A stretch of DNA of 64,000 bases, from contig OX387184.1 in NCBI GenBank assembly GCA_947561395.2, forward strand, positions 24,728,766 to 24,792,765. The letters are read 5' to 3'. Source of the DNA: Buxus sempervirens. Taxonomy: Eukaryota > Streptophyta > Magnoliopsida > Buxales > Buxaceae. Numbering within the stretch: the stretch's first letter is position 1; every line of letters begins with the position of its first letter. Position numbers and translations under genes: made by a program. The notes beneath the pieces are model-generated. The model was given only the letters and a program-made list of their open reading frames with translations, had not been told where the DNA came from and made no database searches. Shown in pieces: positions 1 to 11,080 of the stretch.

Positions 1-444
1 ATCAGCTCGAACGTGATGTTTGGTAGTAGGATTAGTGTTAGCCCTCAGAGTTCAACTCAGAAGATGGACTTATCATGTTGTTTGTATACGGGGGTCTTAC
101 TTTAACGCCATCTCTCGAGCAGCATAATTCACAGCTCAACACAAGTTCGTGATCATTAAATAAAGATTTTCTGCGTTGCTTACAATAGCATGAGATACTA
201 TCATGTAAGGCATCTCGGCCAATATTTTTTTCAAGTATTGTACATGTTTTATGTGGGGCTCACTTAAAAAAAAAGACACCAGTCTCAAGATACTTCAGAT
301 AACAGTATCTCATGCTAGTAGTAAGCAATGCAAACAATCATTTTAAGTGATTTAATTGCTAGCATAATAGCATCAAAAGCCCTTTTTAGATGATTCAACG
401 GATACATTAGATAGCTAATGATGAGGACTTGAGGTTGTAAGTTA
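1..444. other. Unassigned non-coding sequence at the window edge
   Basis: AT-rich sequence with no reading frame that looks like a real protein. It ends at the 8-bp target duplication of the MITE that follows. I recognise no element here. Confidence 0.5.
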
Positions 445-452
445 CTAGTCAT

Positions 453-518
453 CACTAGCAGAACCACGTTGAAGCTAGGGGGGCAATTGCCCCCCCGCCC
501 CCCCCACCCACCCACCAC

Positions 519-550
<32 letters not shown>

Positions 551-782
551 TTTTACGTTTTTTTTATTATTAAAAATACATATATTTTTTATATGTTTTA
601 ATTAAAATTTAAGTTTTTGCCCCCCTCAAGTCATTAAAATTTCTACACTTCATGAAAACCCCCTCTAAAATTTCTGGTTTGCCCCCCCCCCCCCAAACTC
701 ATTGAAATTTTTATATGTTATGAAAGTGTTAATTGAAAATTTTTTTTGCCCCCTCAGATTTGGAGTCCTGGTTCCGCCAGTG
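453..782. mobile_element. hAT-Tip100-like MITE
   Basis: A 330-bp element with imperfect terminal inverted repeats: CACTAGCAGAACCACG at the left and, read inward from the right, CACTGGCGGAACCAGG. It is flanked by a perfect 8-bp duplication CTAGTCAT (445-452 and 783-790), the length hAT transposases make. It has no coding capacity, so it was mobilised in trans. The interior is mostly runs of C (about 481-546) and T/A-rich sequence. The right half closely resembles 51905-52074, a second copy of the family. Confidence 0.85.
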
Positions 783-790
783 CTAGTCAT

Positions 791-3287
791 GCATTGGTCT
801 AGCATCAAGCATTGCAATTGGTGCATACAATTTCAAAATTCAATTTCACTCTCTTGAGAAATTTCAAAGGTGAATCCCATGTAAGCATGTGGGTGTATAA
901 TTTTCAATATAGAAAATATGCCTCATGAGAATGAATACCATTTACGACAAAATCCAACAACAATAGCATGTAATAAGCTTTTATTTGGTCCATGATTAAA
1001 AAATTTCATCACTTGGCAAGTACAAAATGAAAAGTTTCTAATGAATTTTTTAATTATCAGAAGCCAATCAAAAGCTTGTTGCAGCATGCTGTTGCAAGCT
1101 TTTTGCTATAGATGACATGCTCCTCTCGCGCAAGTCCAATTCAAAGTGGAAAGTTCCTAACTTTATTTATGTTATCATTTTATTTGATTCCTTTTTTCTC
1201 AATATTCTTATTTTATCTCTTCTCTCTAAATGTGTTTTAGGGGTTACTTTTTCTTTGCTTTTCTAGCTGGACTTTTAACTTTGAAGTGAAGTTAGCTATA
1301 TGGGGACTAGTGGCATGGTAGGATTTAAAGTGGGAATGTCAAATTGCTAATAAATTGCAACATATGGCCTATAAAACCTCATTTTCTCAACAACAAAAAA
1401 AAAATCCTTAATTAATTTCTTGAATAAGGAATATTAGGATTTGAAACCTACTAACCATGTAAGGGTCCTTGTAATTTATCATCCACAATATTACATCTTT
1501 ATTAGTTCATCCTTCTTTGGACCGGCCCTAAGTTAAATATAGTTTTTACCTCTTATATCATCCATTTCTTTCAAATTTTTAGAATAATCCTTTCAAAAGA
1601 GAAAGCATGATGAGTTCCAAGATAAAGAAATTAGGAAAAGCATTTGACCTGCCTAACTTTTAATAAAGTTTATCTTTTTTTACTTGGCCAACAAGATAAT
1701 GAAAGCATGTAATATGGCAAAGAATTGAAAGGCTTAGAATGAACATTTGAACCAAAGATATTAGGCTTTGGAAAATGGGAGGCGATAGGGGGCATGGAAT
1801 GAATAGAACAAATAAAGCAATTATAAATTCTTCACATGGTGACTTTGGACGCACATGAACACACTTCCCAAACGTTAATCCATCACCATACCCATAGACT
1901 GAAACTGTCATTTTAATATAGGATACGGGCAGATTGGGACACGAGCACATCCTACATGGGGCACGAGCATATCATACATGAATATAAACATTTCTTAGCT
2001 ACAATAGAGTGACATTATCTTTTAATTTTTTTTTTTTGGGAAAGTTGACTCTGCAATTCAAAAAAGTTTTGTTTTTTTTAAAGTGACTTTTCTGAAAAAG
2101 AAGATTTTGATAAATTGTTTTTATAAATATAGGCCAAAACCCTTATTCAAATTCTCCCAAAGAAAAAAAAGCACCCCTTATGAAGATGGCATAAAATATT
2201 GTAGTGAAAAAAAAATCAGCATTCCAATAGTACCCTTCAAATATTCTTGTATCTAGTTATATAAATCTATTAAAACAGAAGCCTTTAAACACCAGTTTCT
2301 CTTTTCTTTTCTTCTAATTTTCTTTCGTATCCCATGCAAAAGCCTCTAACACCAATTTCTCTTTCATGGCCATTTTATCTATCCTCAAAATTTTCTTGTG
2401 GATCTCACACAAACGAGATAAATGTTATTTAAAAAAATAGAAACGGAACGTCCGAAATAAAATAAAACGACAAGATAACAATAAGGATATAGGAACAATA
2501 TAAATTTAATAAGAAAAATGTATATTATGAAACATAGTGAAACAAATGCTAATATTATGTTTAAATAATATGCTAGTTAAGACTGGAAACATAGGAAAAA
2601 AGATAAATGAAAAAGATAAAGAAAACATGCTTTTTAATAGGTAAAGATATAGGAACAATATTAGAATAAGGATAACAAACTACTTAGTATATTTATTTAA
2701 CAATAAAAGCTACTTTAAATAATTTACTTATATGTTGTTTTAAAAAGTAGAGGCTTTCCCTCCTAACTAATATTTTATCTATATAAAAAGAGAAAAGCCT
2801 CCTTTACTTGATCTGGTGGCCCTGGACAACTTGATTATGTGGCACAATTAGAGGATTGCCAGCATAAAATTAAAAGAGGGGGAAAGGGACATTTTTAATA
2901 GTTAAAGCAATAAATGGTCTGAATTGTACGTCTGGTTATCTTTCTTCCATCTTCTTTTTTTAACTCTACTTCTTTTTTTTTGATGAGAAAGTGAAATTCA
3001 TACACACGCTTTTATGTAAAGGTTAGCGTTACAATTTTTAATAGTTTGGAAAGTACGGCTTAGTAAGATTCTTGTTATTAATCCCAATTAATTAGGATAA
3101 AATATTTTGTTATTACCATTGTTGTACTTCTTGTGGTTTTTGTTATGGTTGTTCTTGTAATGGGACCGACGATATAAGGAACAATCAAAGATTCAATTTC
3201 GTTCACTAGTATTTACATGGAAAGAGTGAAAAGGGAATTTTCTTTGTTTTATTTTTGGTATATTTGTTATGGTCATCGCCTGCTTGG
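791..3287. other. Unassigned AT-rich intergenic DNA
   Basis: About 2.5 kb without a supported gene; open frames are short and lack recognisable domains. Two places (about 2266-2290 and 2774-2800) have a TCTAT(T/A)...AAA...AGA(A)AAGCC pattern reminiscent of plant Helitron 5' ends, but I found no matching 3' hairpin and CTRR end, so no Helitron is called. Confidence 0.4.
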
Positions 3288-3295
3288 CTTTTAGC

Positions 3296-6200
3296 TAGGG
3301 TTGAGTACTGGGTCGTGCCGGCCCGAGCACGGCACGGCCTAGCACGCCAGTGGCCTAGCACGACACGACACACCCACTGGGGCATGCCGTGCAGGGCCTA
3401 GGGCCCTGGGGGCACGGCCCGTTTGAGCACGGCCCGACAGGGCAAGCGGCACGCGGGCCACGTGTGCCCAGAAGGGCTGGCCCGCGCGCGGGGCCGCTAT
3501 ATTAGGGGGCTATAGTTGTAATTGATGATTAAAAGACATTTTCTACCATTCCAACTGTAAAATAACAGTCATATTGAAGAGTAGAGGTGGTAAATAGCCA
3601 CTTTTAATTTTCTATAAATAGCCATTCTCTTTCCCACTCTAAACTACACCTCTTCTACAATCTCCTACTCTCTTCTAATTGATTATCAAATAGTTTATTT
3701 GCTTTAATTGTTGTAATTAGAAATTGGTGATACTCGATCTCTTCTAATTATTCAAGCATCAGAAGTGGGAAATTGGACTCTAGAGGTTGAAGGCTTCAAT
3801 TGCAAAGTTCAAGATTCATTCTAAAGAGGTATTCTTCTATTTAATTTTCCGATTTTAAAATTAGTATAAATATTATTATTATAAGTATCTCCTTCTACCT
3901 TTCTTATAAATTAATATCACCAAATATTTATTATAATATTATTTATTAAGAATTTTTTTTTTCCAAAAATTTGATAATGGACTCTAGGTATCCTATGTTT
4001 TTTGACACTGAAGAAAGGGAATATCTTAGACCCTTTCTAACCCAACATTTTCTGAAGGTATAACCCAACCCCAATATAATGACCCTCCCATCCAAGATCT
4101 TGAAACTAAATTGCCTTCTCAAGATATGGGATCGTCTTCCCTACCACCTAGGAGCACCAAGAGGAGTAGAACCTCCGGTGTTTGGCTCAATTTTACAATT
4201 CAAAATGTAGGGAGTGAAGAGAAGGCAGTGTGTAACCATTGCAAAAACACATTTTAATTGTAAAGGAAAAGGAGGTACATGCCACTTGCAACGGCATTTG
4301 CAGAAATGCCTTCCAAAATATGGCCAAATTGACCCTAGGCAAACCCAAATTTCTATTAATAGTGTTACTATGAGTAATTTTGTTTTTAATCAAGAAGAAA
4401 CTAGGCTTGAAATAGTAAAGTGGGTAATTCAAGAAGAATTACCCTTTAGATTAATAGATTCTAAAAGATTTAACCGTTTAATAACTAAATATTTAGCACC
4501 ATAATTTAAACCTTTTTCACGCCACACTTTAAGAAATGATGCTATAAAATTATATGGAAAAATGAAAACTACATTAATAGAAACTTTTTCAAACAATACC
4601 TTTAAGATAGCTTTAACCTCAGATATTTGGACAAGTAGACAACAAATAAGTTATTTAGCTATAACTGCACATTATATTGATGAAAATTGGAATATGGAAA
4701 AAAGAATAATAACTTTTGAATCACTAGATTCTAGCCATACTGGACTAAATATATCAAATGCTATAAGTAGAAATCTAAGAAATTATAAAATACACAATAA
4801 AATAATGGCTCTAGCACTTGATAATGCAAGTGCTAATAATGTTGCAGTAGGAATATTAAGACAACAATTAAACTTAAATATATATGGAAGTTTATTTCAT
4901 GTTAAGTGTGTTTGTCACATCCTTAATTTAGTTGTACAAGATGGATTAAAAATTGTTCAACATCATTTAATAAATATTAGAGATGCAATAAGATATATAA
5001 AACAATCTAGCACAACCGCTAAAGAATTTAAATATTATTGTGAAACTTTAGGAAAACAATATAAAAAAATTACCCTAGATGTTGAACATAGGTGGAACTT
5101 AACATATTTAATGCTAGAAGCTGCACTAAGATTAAAACAAGAACTTGCAATATTTTATAAAACTAAAATGCCTGAAAGTGAATTAGAGGAACTTGATTGG
5201 CAAATAGCCGAAATTTTAAGAGATTTTTTAAAAGTTTTTTATGATGCAACAAGATATTTATCAGTGGTTTATTACCCAACATCCCCAAGTATTGTAACTT
5301 ATTTATATCAAATAAGTATTTGTTTTAAACAATATAGAAATGTACCCATTGCTAAGGAAATTTACCCTGCAATGGAAGCTAAAATTTTAAAATATTGGCA
5401 AGAGATGCCTAATTTATATTGTTTAGCTACTACAATGGACCCTAGGATTAAATTAGGAGTTGAAGACTTAATAGATGGAATAAATGAGAATATGAATTCT
5501 ACTTTTCAAATAGATATACGTAAAATAAGAACCGTATTAGAAAGACTTTTTTGTGAATACGATACTAATAGTAGCACACAAGGTCATACGCGAAGCCAAC
5601 AAGCACTACCAGATAATTCACCTTGGAATTTTTTAAGTGGGAGAAGAAAGGGAAAACAACCAGCATCTAGTGGTGGGGGATCATCTGAATTAATGATTTA
5701 TTTAGAAAGCCCCCCAATGAGTTTCAATACTATGGAAAAGCATAATGCTTTTAACATTTTGACATGGTGGAAGCAAAATCAGGTTAATTATCCTGTGCTT
5801 TCCACCATGGCACGTGATCTACTAACGGTTCCAGTGTCCACAGTTGCATCGGAATCAGCTTTTAGCGCAGGTGGACGAACTGTGGATGACTATAGGAGCA
5901 GATTAACGCCGGAGATGGTGCAAGTATGTGTCAATCTTACAGATTGGTTAAGGGCGAAACTGAGAGATTAGGAATATGAAGATGATCAACTTGCTGGAGA
6001 CTTCGATGATTTGAATATTGATGAATTTAGTCAACCAGATTAGTCTAAGTTTTGTTATAATTTTTGTAATCAAAGTATAGGAACTGTACTTTCTCTTTTT
6101 TATTTGTTTCTTTTAAACTGCAAATGAAAGATAGATGAGTGGGTGCCAACATAGTTGGGATGTGCTTATACTATAGTGATGCAGTATTATTTGTTCAAGT

Positions 6201-6456
6201 AATTATGTAATTTTTGCAAAGTTGTAATTGTACTTGTGATAATTAATGAATTTATATTTTTTTGAGCAAAATCTATCCCAATATGTGTAAGACAATTTTG
6301 TGAATAATAAAAGTATTTTCAGAAATTGTTTGGGATTTTTTTTGCATTTTTTAAAGTTTTTTTTTTAAATTAAAGGGGTTGGCCCACAGGCCCACGCGGG
6401 CTAGGCCCGGCACGACACGCCTCAGGCGTGCCGGGCCGGCCCCCCGCTCACCCCTA
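3296..6456 (+). mobile_element. Ac-like hAT transposon, 3.16 kb, full length
   Basis: The ends are TAGGGTTGAG on the left and CTCACCCCTA on the right (inward, TAGGGGTGAG). The flanking duplication CTTTTAGC is perfect and 8 bp long (3288-3295 and 6457-6464), which fixes both ends. GC-rich subterminal blocks (about 3310-3500 and 6375-6450) repeat GGCACG/CCGGC-type words, the usual transposase-binding architecture of hAT elements. The centre holds a transposase gene of the zinc-finger BED type. It is complete in structure, but the transposase frame is broken, so it is probably no longer autonomous. Confidence 0.92.
3976..6042 (+). pseudogene. hAT transposase (zinc-finger BED, hATC dimerisation domain), broken
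   Basis: Encodes the DNA-cutting and joining enzyme of the hAT element. A start near 3976 is followed by a BED-type zinc finger (about 4175-4310) with the pattern CNHC then H-x-H. A frame change near 4250, inside the finger, separates the start from the rest. From 4214 one frame runs to 5971 with a single TAA at 4502-4504. That frame holds the RNase-H-like core (TSDIWTS, LDNASANN, CVCHILNLVVQDG) and a C-terminal hATC domain near 5740-5960 (FNILTWWK, VASESAFSAGGR). A TAG at 5969-5971 is followed in the same frame by an acidic tail to a second stop at 6042, so it may also be a mutation. Length fits zinc-finger BED RICESLEEPER-like proteins of about 650-700 residues. Confidence 0.88.
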
Positions 6457-6464
6457 CTTTTAGC

Positions 6465-6613
6465 TGGCATACATTCATACCCATCACATTTGCCTTCTCG
6501 AGGACCATGGCTTCCAAGGGGATCCATAGGCATACATACAACAGCAACTCAAAGAAAAAAAATTTTGATTTTAAGCCAAATTGAACAAATTTTGGTTCTT
6601 TACACATTTTTCC
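6465..6613. other. Short segment between hAT element and chromovirus 3' LTR
   Basis: About 150 bp of pre-insertion DNA between the hAT duplication and the LTR edge. On the minus strand a frame reads DPLGSHGPREGKCDGYECM and could be old exon debris. It is too short to identify. Confidence 0.3.
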
Positions 6614-8015
6614 AAATAGGTCCCAAGGCTAATTACAAATAACAACTAAACTGAATAAGCTGTCTCTCTTCGGATGAGAGAAATCCAAAATTGAAATTTG
6701 ATATTTACTGCTCTCCCTACACCTCATAGCTTTGAAACTTAAATAAGCATAACCTAACAACCTTTCCTAAACACCCGATTTAAGAATCCTATCTCTACTA
6801 ACAAAAATAATCATATCTTATCATTTGATACCAAACTCCCACTTATCCCCATCGCATGATACCAAACTCCTTATTCCCCACTGTAGACACTAAAATTTTG
6901 GTGTCATTAAGTCAACAAAAAAAAAAAAAAAGTTGACCAAAGTAAAAAAATTGACTTTGGTAAATGAGACCAAATCCAAGGCTAGAGCTTAGCCACACAA
7001 ATAAGCACAAATTAAAAAAAATTGATGGTTCGACCCATTTATGAAATATGGGTCAAGATAAGAATCTTACAAATCCAATCCATTAACTACACATGGGCCC
7101 CAAAAAGCAAGATATGGGTCATATTTTTTACTAAAACAAATAAATAAGTCTTTTGGTAACAAAGTGTGACAACCCATGAAAGGAAAGTTACAACCCAACA
7201 AATGGCATGGAATATTCTAATATTCAAATAAATGCCAAAAAATCAAGACAAAGGGACTTATCAGTATGGTATGCTCAATCAAATTTAAATTGCTGCCAAA
7301 TGAGACATGCCCTCATAAGGAAATTCTCAATCAAAAGAGATCCTCATATTAAGGCAAGTTCTCAAAACCTTTGCCTATAAATAAAGAACCTCAATGAGAA
7401 GGAAAGGACAATTTTATAAGCTCTAGAAACTTGCCTAAAGCTTGGGGAAACTCTGCAGAAATCAAAAGGTGAATTCAAGCTATAGAAGTTCTACCTAAAG
7501 CTTGGAGAAACTCTGCAAAAATTCAAAGGCTTGAAGAAATTCATTCAAGTTTATATAAAATCCATATTGTTTTCTCTTTCTCTTACCCATACTTCGAGAA
7601 AAGAGAAGACAAATCAAAACCACAAAAAGGAAGATCATTCTACAATTACATTTGGTTCGAGATCAAGCCTTGTAGTCCCCAAATTGAAGATTGAAGTTTG
7701 GTTCGAGATCAAACCCTTACAGCCCTCAAATTGAATATTGAAGTTTGATTCAAGATCAAGCTTGTGTAGCCTTCGGATAAAAAAACCCATCAAGGAAATC
7801 GAATCAGAGGAGAATCACAAAGATTGTAACCCATTTTTTCTTTTCAAATACAAATTGTTATTTGTTACATTTTTCTTGTCTTTTATTTTAGACACGAAAT
7901 TTATGTTAACACTCGCAACCCCTTCCTATCAATGGTCTTGATTTAACCCATGTATTTGGGGTTCTTCTTACATGTACGCTGGGAACGTCATGGCTTATTA
8001 GTTCATCGCTTATCA
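6614..8015 (-). repeat. 3' LTR of the chromovirus, interrupted
   Basis: About 370 bp of LTR sequence homologous to 51581-51904, split by a 1,030-bp solo LTR at 6882-7911. On the minus strand it starts TGATAAGCGATG directly after a polypurine tract and ends near GGGACCTA; the terminal CA is mutated. Shared stretches with the other LTR include the words around 6619-6650 and 51588-51625, and around 7930-7965 and 51830-51865. Confidence 0.82.
6882..7911 (+). mobile_element. Solo LTR (1.03 kb), unidentified LTR family
   Basis: Starts TGTAGACACTAAAATTTTGG and ends TTTATGTTAACA, so it has TG...CA ends. The flanks CCCAC (6877-6881) and CTCGC (7912-7916) differ only by two transitions and are compatible with a decayed CCCGC duplication. 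A TATA-like TATAAATAAAG lies near 7375. Inside are two local duplications: a 'CCTAAAGCTTGG(A/G)GAAACTCTGC' pair (7434-7515) and a 'TTGGTTCGAGATCAA' triplet (7650-7765). No coding region. Confidence 0.7.
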
Positions 8016-8228
8016 ATACCCTCCCCTTCAGGTGGATCCTTGTCCTCAAAGTCCACACCAAGGTACTATTGTTTCAGGTTTTCAGTGTCTTCCCATGTAG
8101 CTTCCTCAGCTGGTAATCTTTGCCATTTAACCAAGCTTTTTTCAATGAACTTCACACCCTTTTCTACCCAACGTGTATCTAAAATTGCTTTTGGATCCAA
8201 GACAATTTCTCCGTCATATAGAGCTATA
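8016..8228 (-). pseudogene. Chromovirus integrase C-terminus with chromodomain, remnant
   Basis: Reading the minus strand from 8222 gives GEIVLDPKAILDTRW, then KWQRLPAEEATWED, the typical end of a plant chromovirus integrase with its chromodomain, which in this family directs integration to particular chromatin. One in-frame TAG follows ENLKQ. The purine-rich end (8016-8030; GAAGGGGAGGGTAT on the minus strand) is the polypurine tract adjoining the 3' LTR. The fragment is cut off upstream by the insertion at 8229. Confidence 0.82.
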
Positions 8229-8932
8229 TGTAGGGCAGGTTGGGCTAGGTTTTGATGATTTTGGGCTCAGCCAAATCTAAAATCAGTTAGTCCAAACTCA
8301 CCTTCGCTCGCCCTAAACCCAAACTACTTAAGCCCAAACCTAACCCTAAAATTATTTCTCGAGTTCAGGCTGGCCCAAATTAATGGGATCTATCAAGGAT
8401 CTAATGAAATATAATAGCAAAGGCAACAAGTCTATGACGTTTTTGGTATAGGAAAGAAAAAATTCAGTTTTTGAATTATAACATTTTTAAGATTTATTGA
8501 CCATATTATAAGACAACACATTCAACATCATGATAGAAATACTTACAGAAAGTGTGGTCCTTTGTAAATCCCAAGTCATTATCCACAAAAAGGTCAACAT
8601 TATCAACTTTCCTTGATCTTAAAAATGTTATAGGTTTGGAGCTTTATACTCAATTTTATAGAACCTTATATATGGAGGAATTGATTGGAAGAATAGAGAG
8701 GAAGGGTTCGGAGTTTGAAATTACTTAGGAAAAACATGGGGTTTGCAGTAAGTCATTTAACCTTGGGTTTTTTCTGGCTTTTCGGGCTATGAAGTGCAAA
8801 CCCAAGCCCAACCCAAACTCAAGTGCGGGCCTAAAATCAAGCCCATCCAAACCCAAACCCAGAATAAAATGTTAGATCGGGCTATTATTCGATTTGGGTT
8901 GGGCAGGCTTAGGGGGTGCCGGGCAAAACTTA
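8229..8932. mobile_element. Probable non-autonomous DNA element (hAT-like)
   Basis: About 700 bp interrupting the integrase tail: the coding sequence upstream (ending ..VLPIID at 8941) resumes as YDGEIV at 8228. The ends are TGTAGGGCAGG and CGGGCAAAACTTA. Flanks GAGCTATA (8221-8228) and CAGCTTTA (8933-8940) match at 6 of 8 positions, suggesting a decayed 8-bp duplication. Both ends carry repeated GGGCTRGG/AACCCAA words, as in hAT subterminal regions. Inverted repeats are weak, so the superfamily is tentative. Confidence 0.5.
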
Positions 8933-9238
8933 CAGCTTTATCAATAATTGGTAGTACTTCATTTTTGGTCATATATTCATCTCCCAACTTCTTCTTAAGC
9001 AATGATACATGGAAGGCTGGGTGAGGAGAAAAGGGCTAGTACTATGTCTTATGAGCCCCAATTTGAGAATGTCGTGAACTTGTTTCTCAATTTCAGCTTT
9101 TTGAAAGTAGGCATACCTGTAGGGTCTCACATTGATAGGTTCTATTCCTTTCTTAAGAGGAATGTGATGATCAAGTTCTCTAATTGGTGGTAAGTGCGTG
9201 GGCTCATGGAAAATCTCTGCATATGCATCAAGTGCTTA
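8933..9238 (-). pseudogene. Chromovirus pol remnant: RT N-terminus fused to integrase tail by deletion
   Basis: From 9238 downwards the minus strand reads FHEPTHLPPIRELDHHIPL, YRYAYFQKAEIEKQV and LKLGLIRHSTSPF, the conserved entry into Ty3 reverse transcriptase. Immediately after, near 9035-9020 and in another frame, it reads AFHVSLLKKKLGDEY and VLPIID, which belong shortly before the integrase chromodomain. The catalytic core of reverse transcriptase, RNase H and the integrase core are therefore missing through an internal deletion of more than 2 kb. It cannot encode an active enzyme. Confidence 0.8.
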
Positions 9239-9248
9239 TTGCATGTCT

Positions 9249-10294
9249 TTTTTTTGGTAATGGCCAGGCCTATGCAATTTCATTAAAATAGAATTGAAGT
9301 ACACCATCCAAGGCCATAGCCAGAGGAAAAGATAAACAAAATTGCGAAAGTGATGCTAAGAAATTGAGACTCAAAATCCCTACCAACTATCACAACATCT
9401 GCTACTGCAAATATGAAAAGATTCAGGCCAAGGACCGGAGCCATAGTCACCGACGGTAAAACCTCGAGAAAGCCTGATAAAGGGTCCACTCCAAGGTGGA
9501 TTGAAAATTCCATTGAAGGGAAAGCCGTCTTCCATGCCAAATACACCACGTAAAGAAAGCTAGTAAATGGAAAACCGCTACAAACCCGAACAGAGAGGAG
9601 CTTCACACGAAGGGAGTGGGTGGCACCATGAGTTCGGACCTCTAGCACCATCACAAAAATCCAACAACTCCTGCCTACCTTGGACAAAAACACGGACAAG
9701 ATGAAGAGAAACCACAGGTGTAGGCCAACCCCTGAGCTATGCATAGTGTTGGCATAAAAATATTCATAGCAAAAGAGTCAGTAGTCCGACAAACCAAAAT
9801 CCTAAAAATAAGAATGAGCAATAGGCATGCAAAGGTAGCTAGTCCAACCATGGCCAACCAACTGCAGTCCATCCTCATCTTCACCATCGGTTGATCCGTC
9901 CTCTTCACCCCCTTGAGCAGCCATCCAAACACCACACAAAACACAACCACAGAGAATGCACACACTCACTATTGCCAGAATCCCTAGCTTGCGCTAGTTG
10001 TCTTGCTACCAAATACCTCTGCTTTACTTTACCAACGGTGCTACGAAACCCTCTAATGCAAACAACACTTCAAAACCCTCGCTCACGGATGCTAAAACCC
10101 TCGCTCTCGGATGGGGTAGCCATGTTGCCAGTACTTCGAAACCCTTACTTCGAAATCCTCAATCACAGGAACTTCGAAAGTGACAAAGCAGTCTTCGAGA
10201 ACCTTGGCCCTCAATCGCTGGTGCTACGAAACCCTCAAAGAAACCCACACTCCTCAGTCTTCAAAAACCCTCAGAGAAACCCTCTTGTTGCGTG
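9249..10294 (-). mobile_element. Poly(A)-tailed retroposon (LINE 3' fragment or long SINE-like)
   Basis: About 1.05 kb flanked by an exact 10-bp duplication TTGCATGTCT (9239-9248 and 10295-10304). On the minus strand it ends in ATTACC followed by eight A, a tail typical of plant non-LTR retroposons, and begins with several GGGTTTCGWAG-like repeats (10130-10290). It has no reverse-transcriptase motif. Two overlapping minus-strand frames (9965-9675, 9744-9283) are hydrophobic but broken and unlike any family I recognise. It sits in the chromovirus between protease and reverse transcriptase. A 5'-truncated LINE or a processed copy of an unknown transcript are alternatives. Confidence 0.68.
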
Positions 10295-10304
10295 TTGCAT
10301 GTCT

Positions 10305-10770
10305 GGTTGCATACTTTTCTGAGACACTTCCTCCACTAAATGTAGACAAATAGCAAACATTGAATTCCCTTGCCTTAACTCTTTAGAAACAACCTTTAAT
10401 GATGCAGATTGAATGGTTTGGTCAGCCATCCCTTGCAGCCTCCTAGCTTGATTATCCCACTGGAAATCCATTGTTAATTGTTTCCAATTATAGACCACCA
10501 TCTAGGAATTTCAAGCCATTGTATTCCCAACACAAAGTCAAGGCCAATTAGAGGTAAGGAATATAGAGTAAGTGAAAAAAAATGTCATGGATGTTGACCT
10601 GCATGTTCTCAAACCTTCCTTGGCAACTTAAGCGATCACCATTTGCTACCTGTATAGTAAATGGCTTTGTTAGGACTATTGGTAGATGAAGTAAATTAGC
10701 TGCCCTTTCATTAATTACGTTATGTGTTGAGCCATTGCCTATAAGTACAATGAACTCATGATGGCCAATG
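10305..10770 (-). pseudogene. Chromovirus aspartic protease region
   Basis: Minus-strand frame from 10770 reads GHHEFIVLIGNGSTHN, VINERAANLLHLPI and QVANGDRLSCQG, the retropepsin domain that matures the retrotransposon polyprotein. The catalytic Asp (normally D-S/N-G-S) reads G in IGNGSTHN, so the enzyme is inactive. Downstream the frame passes stops, then reads QGNSMFAICLHLVEE. It is bounded by the retroposon at 10304 and the solo LTR at 10776. Confidence 0.82.
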
Positions 10771-11080
10771 CTTGTTGTGTGCACGTATCTTCGCACGACG
10801 AGGCGCACGTGGAGTGCGTGCTTCGGGAAAAATGGGAGTCGCCACCACCTGATGGGGGGCAGGCGGACACCTGAGTGCCTAAGTTTGTCTAATTTGTTGG
10901 TCTGCGGTTTTTCGAGATCCTGGGTAAGCTCTCAGTTACGGTCCAAGGAAGTCCGAAGACACCCCGGTCCGCCCCGTCGGCTGACGGGTCCCTCGGGTAT
11001 TCCTAGTTATCAAGTCAATTCTAACTCACCCTTATTCCTAATCCAGCATACACACTTCATTAGGTCTCGTAGGGACTACT

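Noticed and set aside
2255..2820. Helitron-like 5' ends
   Set aside because: Only short similarity to typical starts; no 3' hairpin with CTRR end could be paired with them.
7531..8255. Three short plus-strand frames as small genes
   Set aside because: They lie within LTR sequence and the antisense of the chromodomain remnant.
9283..9965. Hydrophobic minus-strand frames that could be a membrane protein
   Set aside because: They are inside a poly(A)-tailed retroposon, overlap in different frames, contain stops and show no family resemblance.
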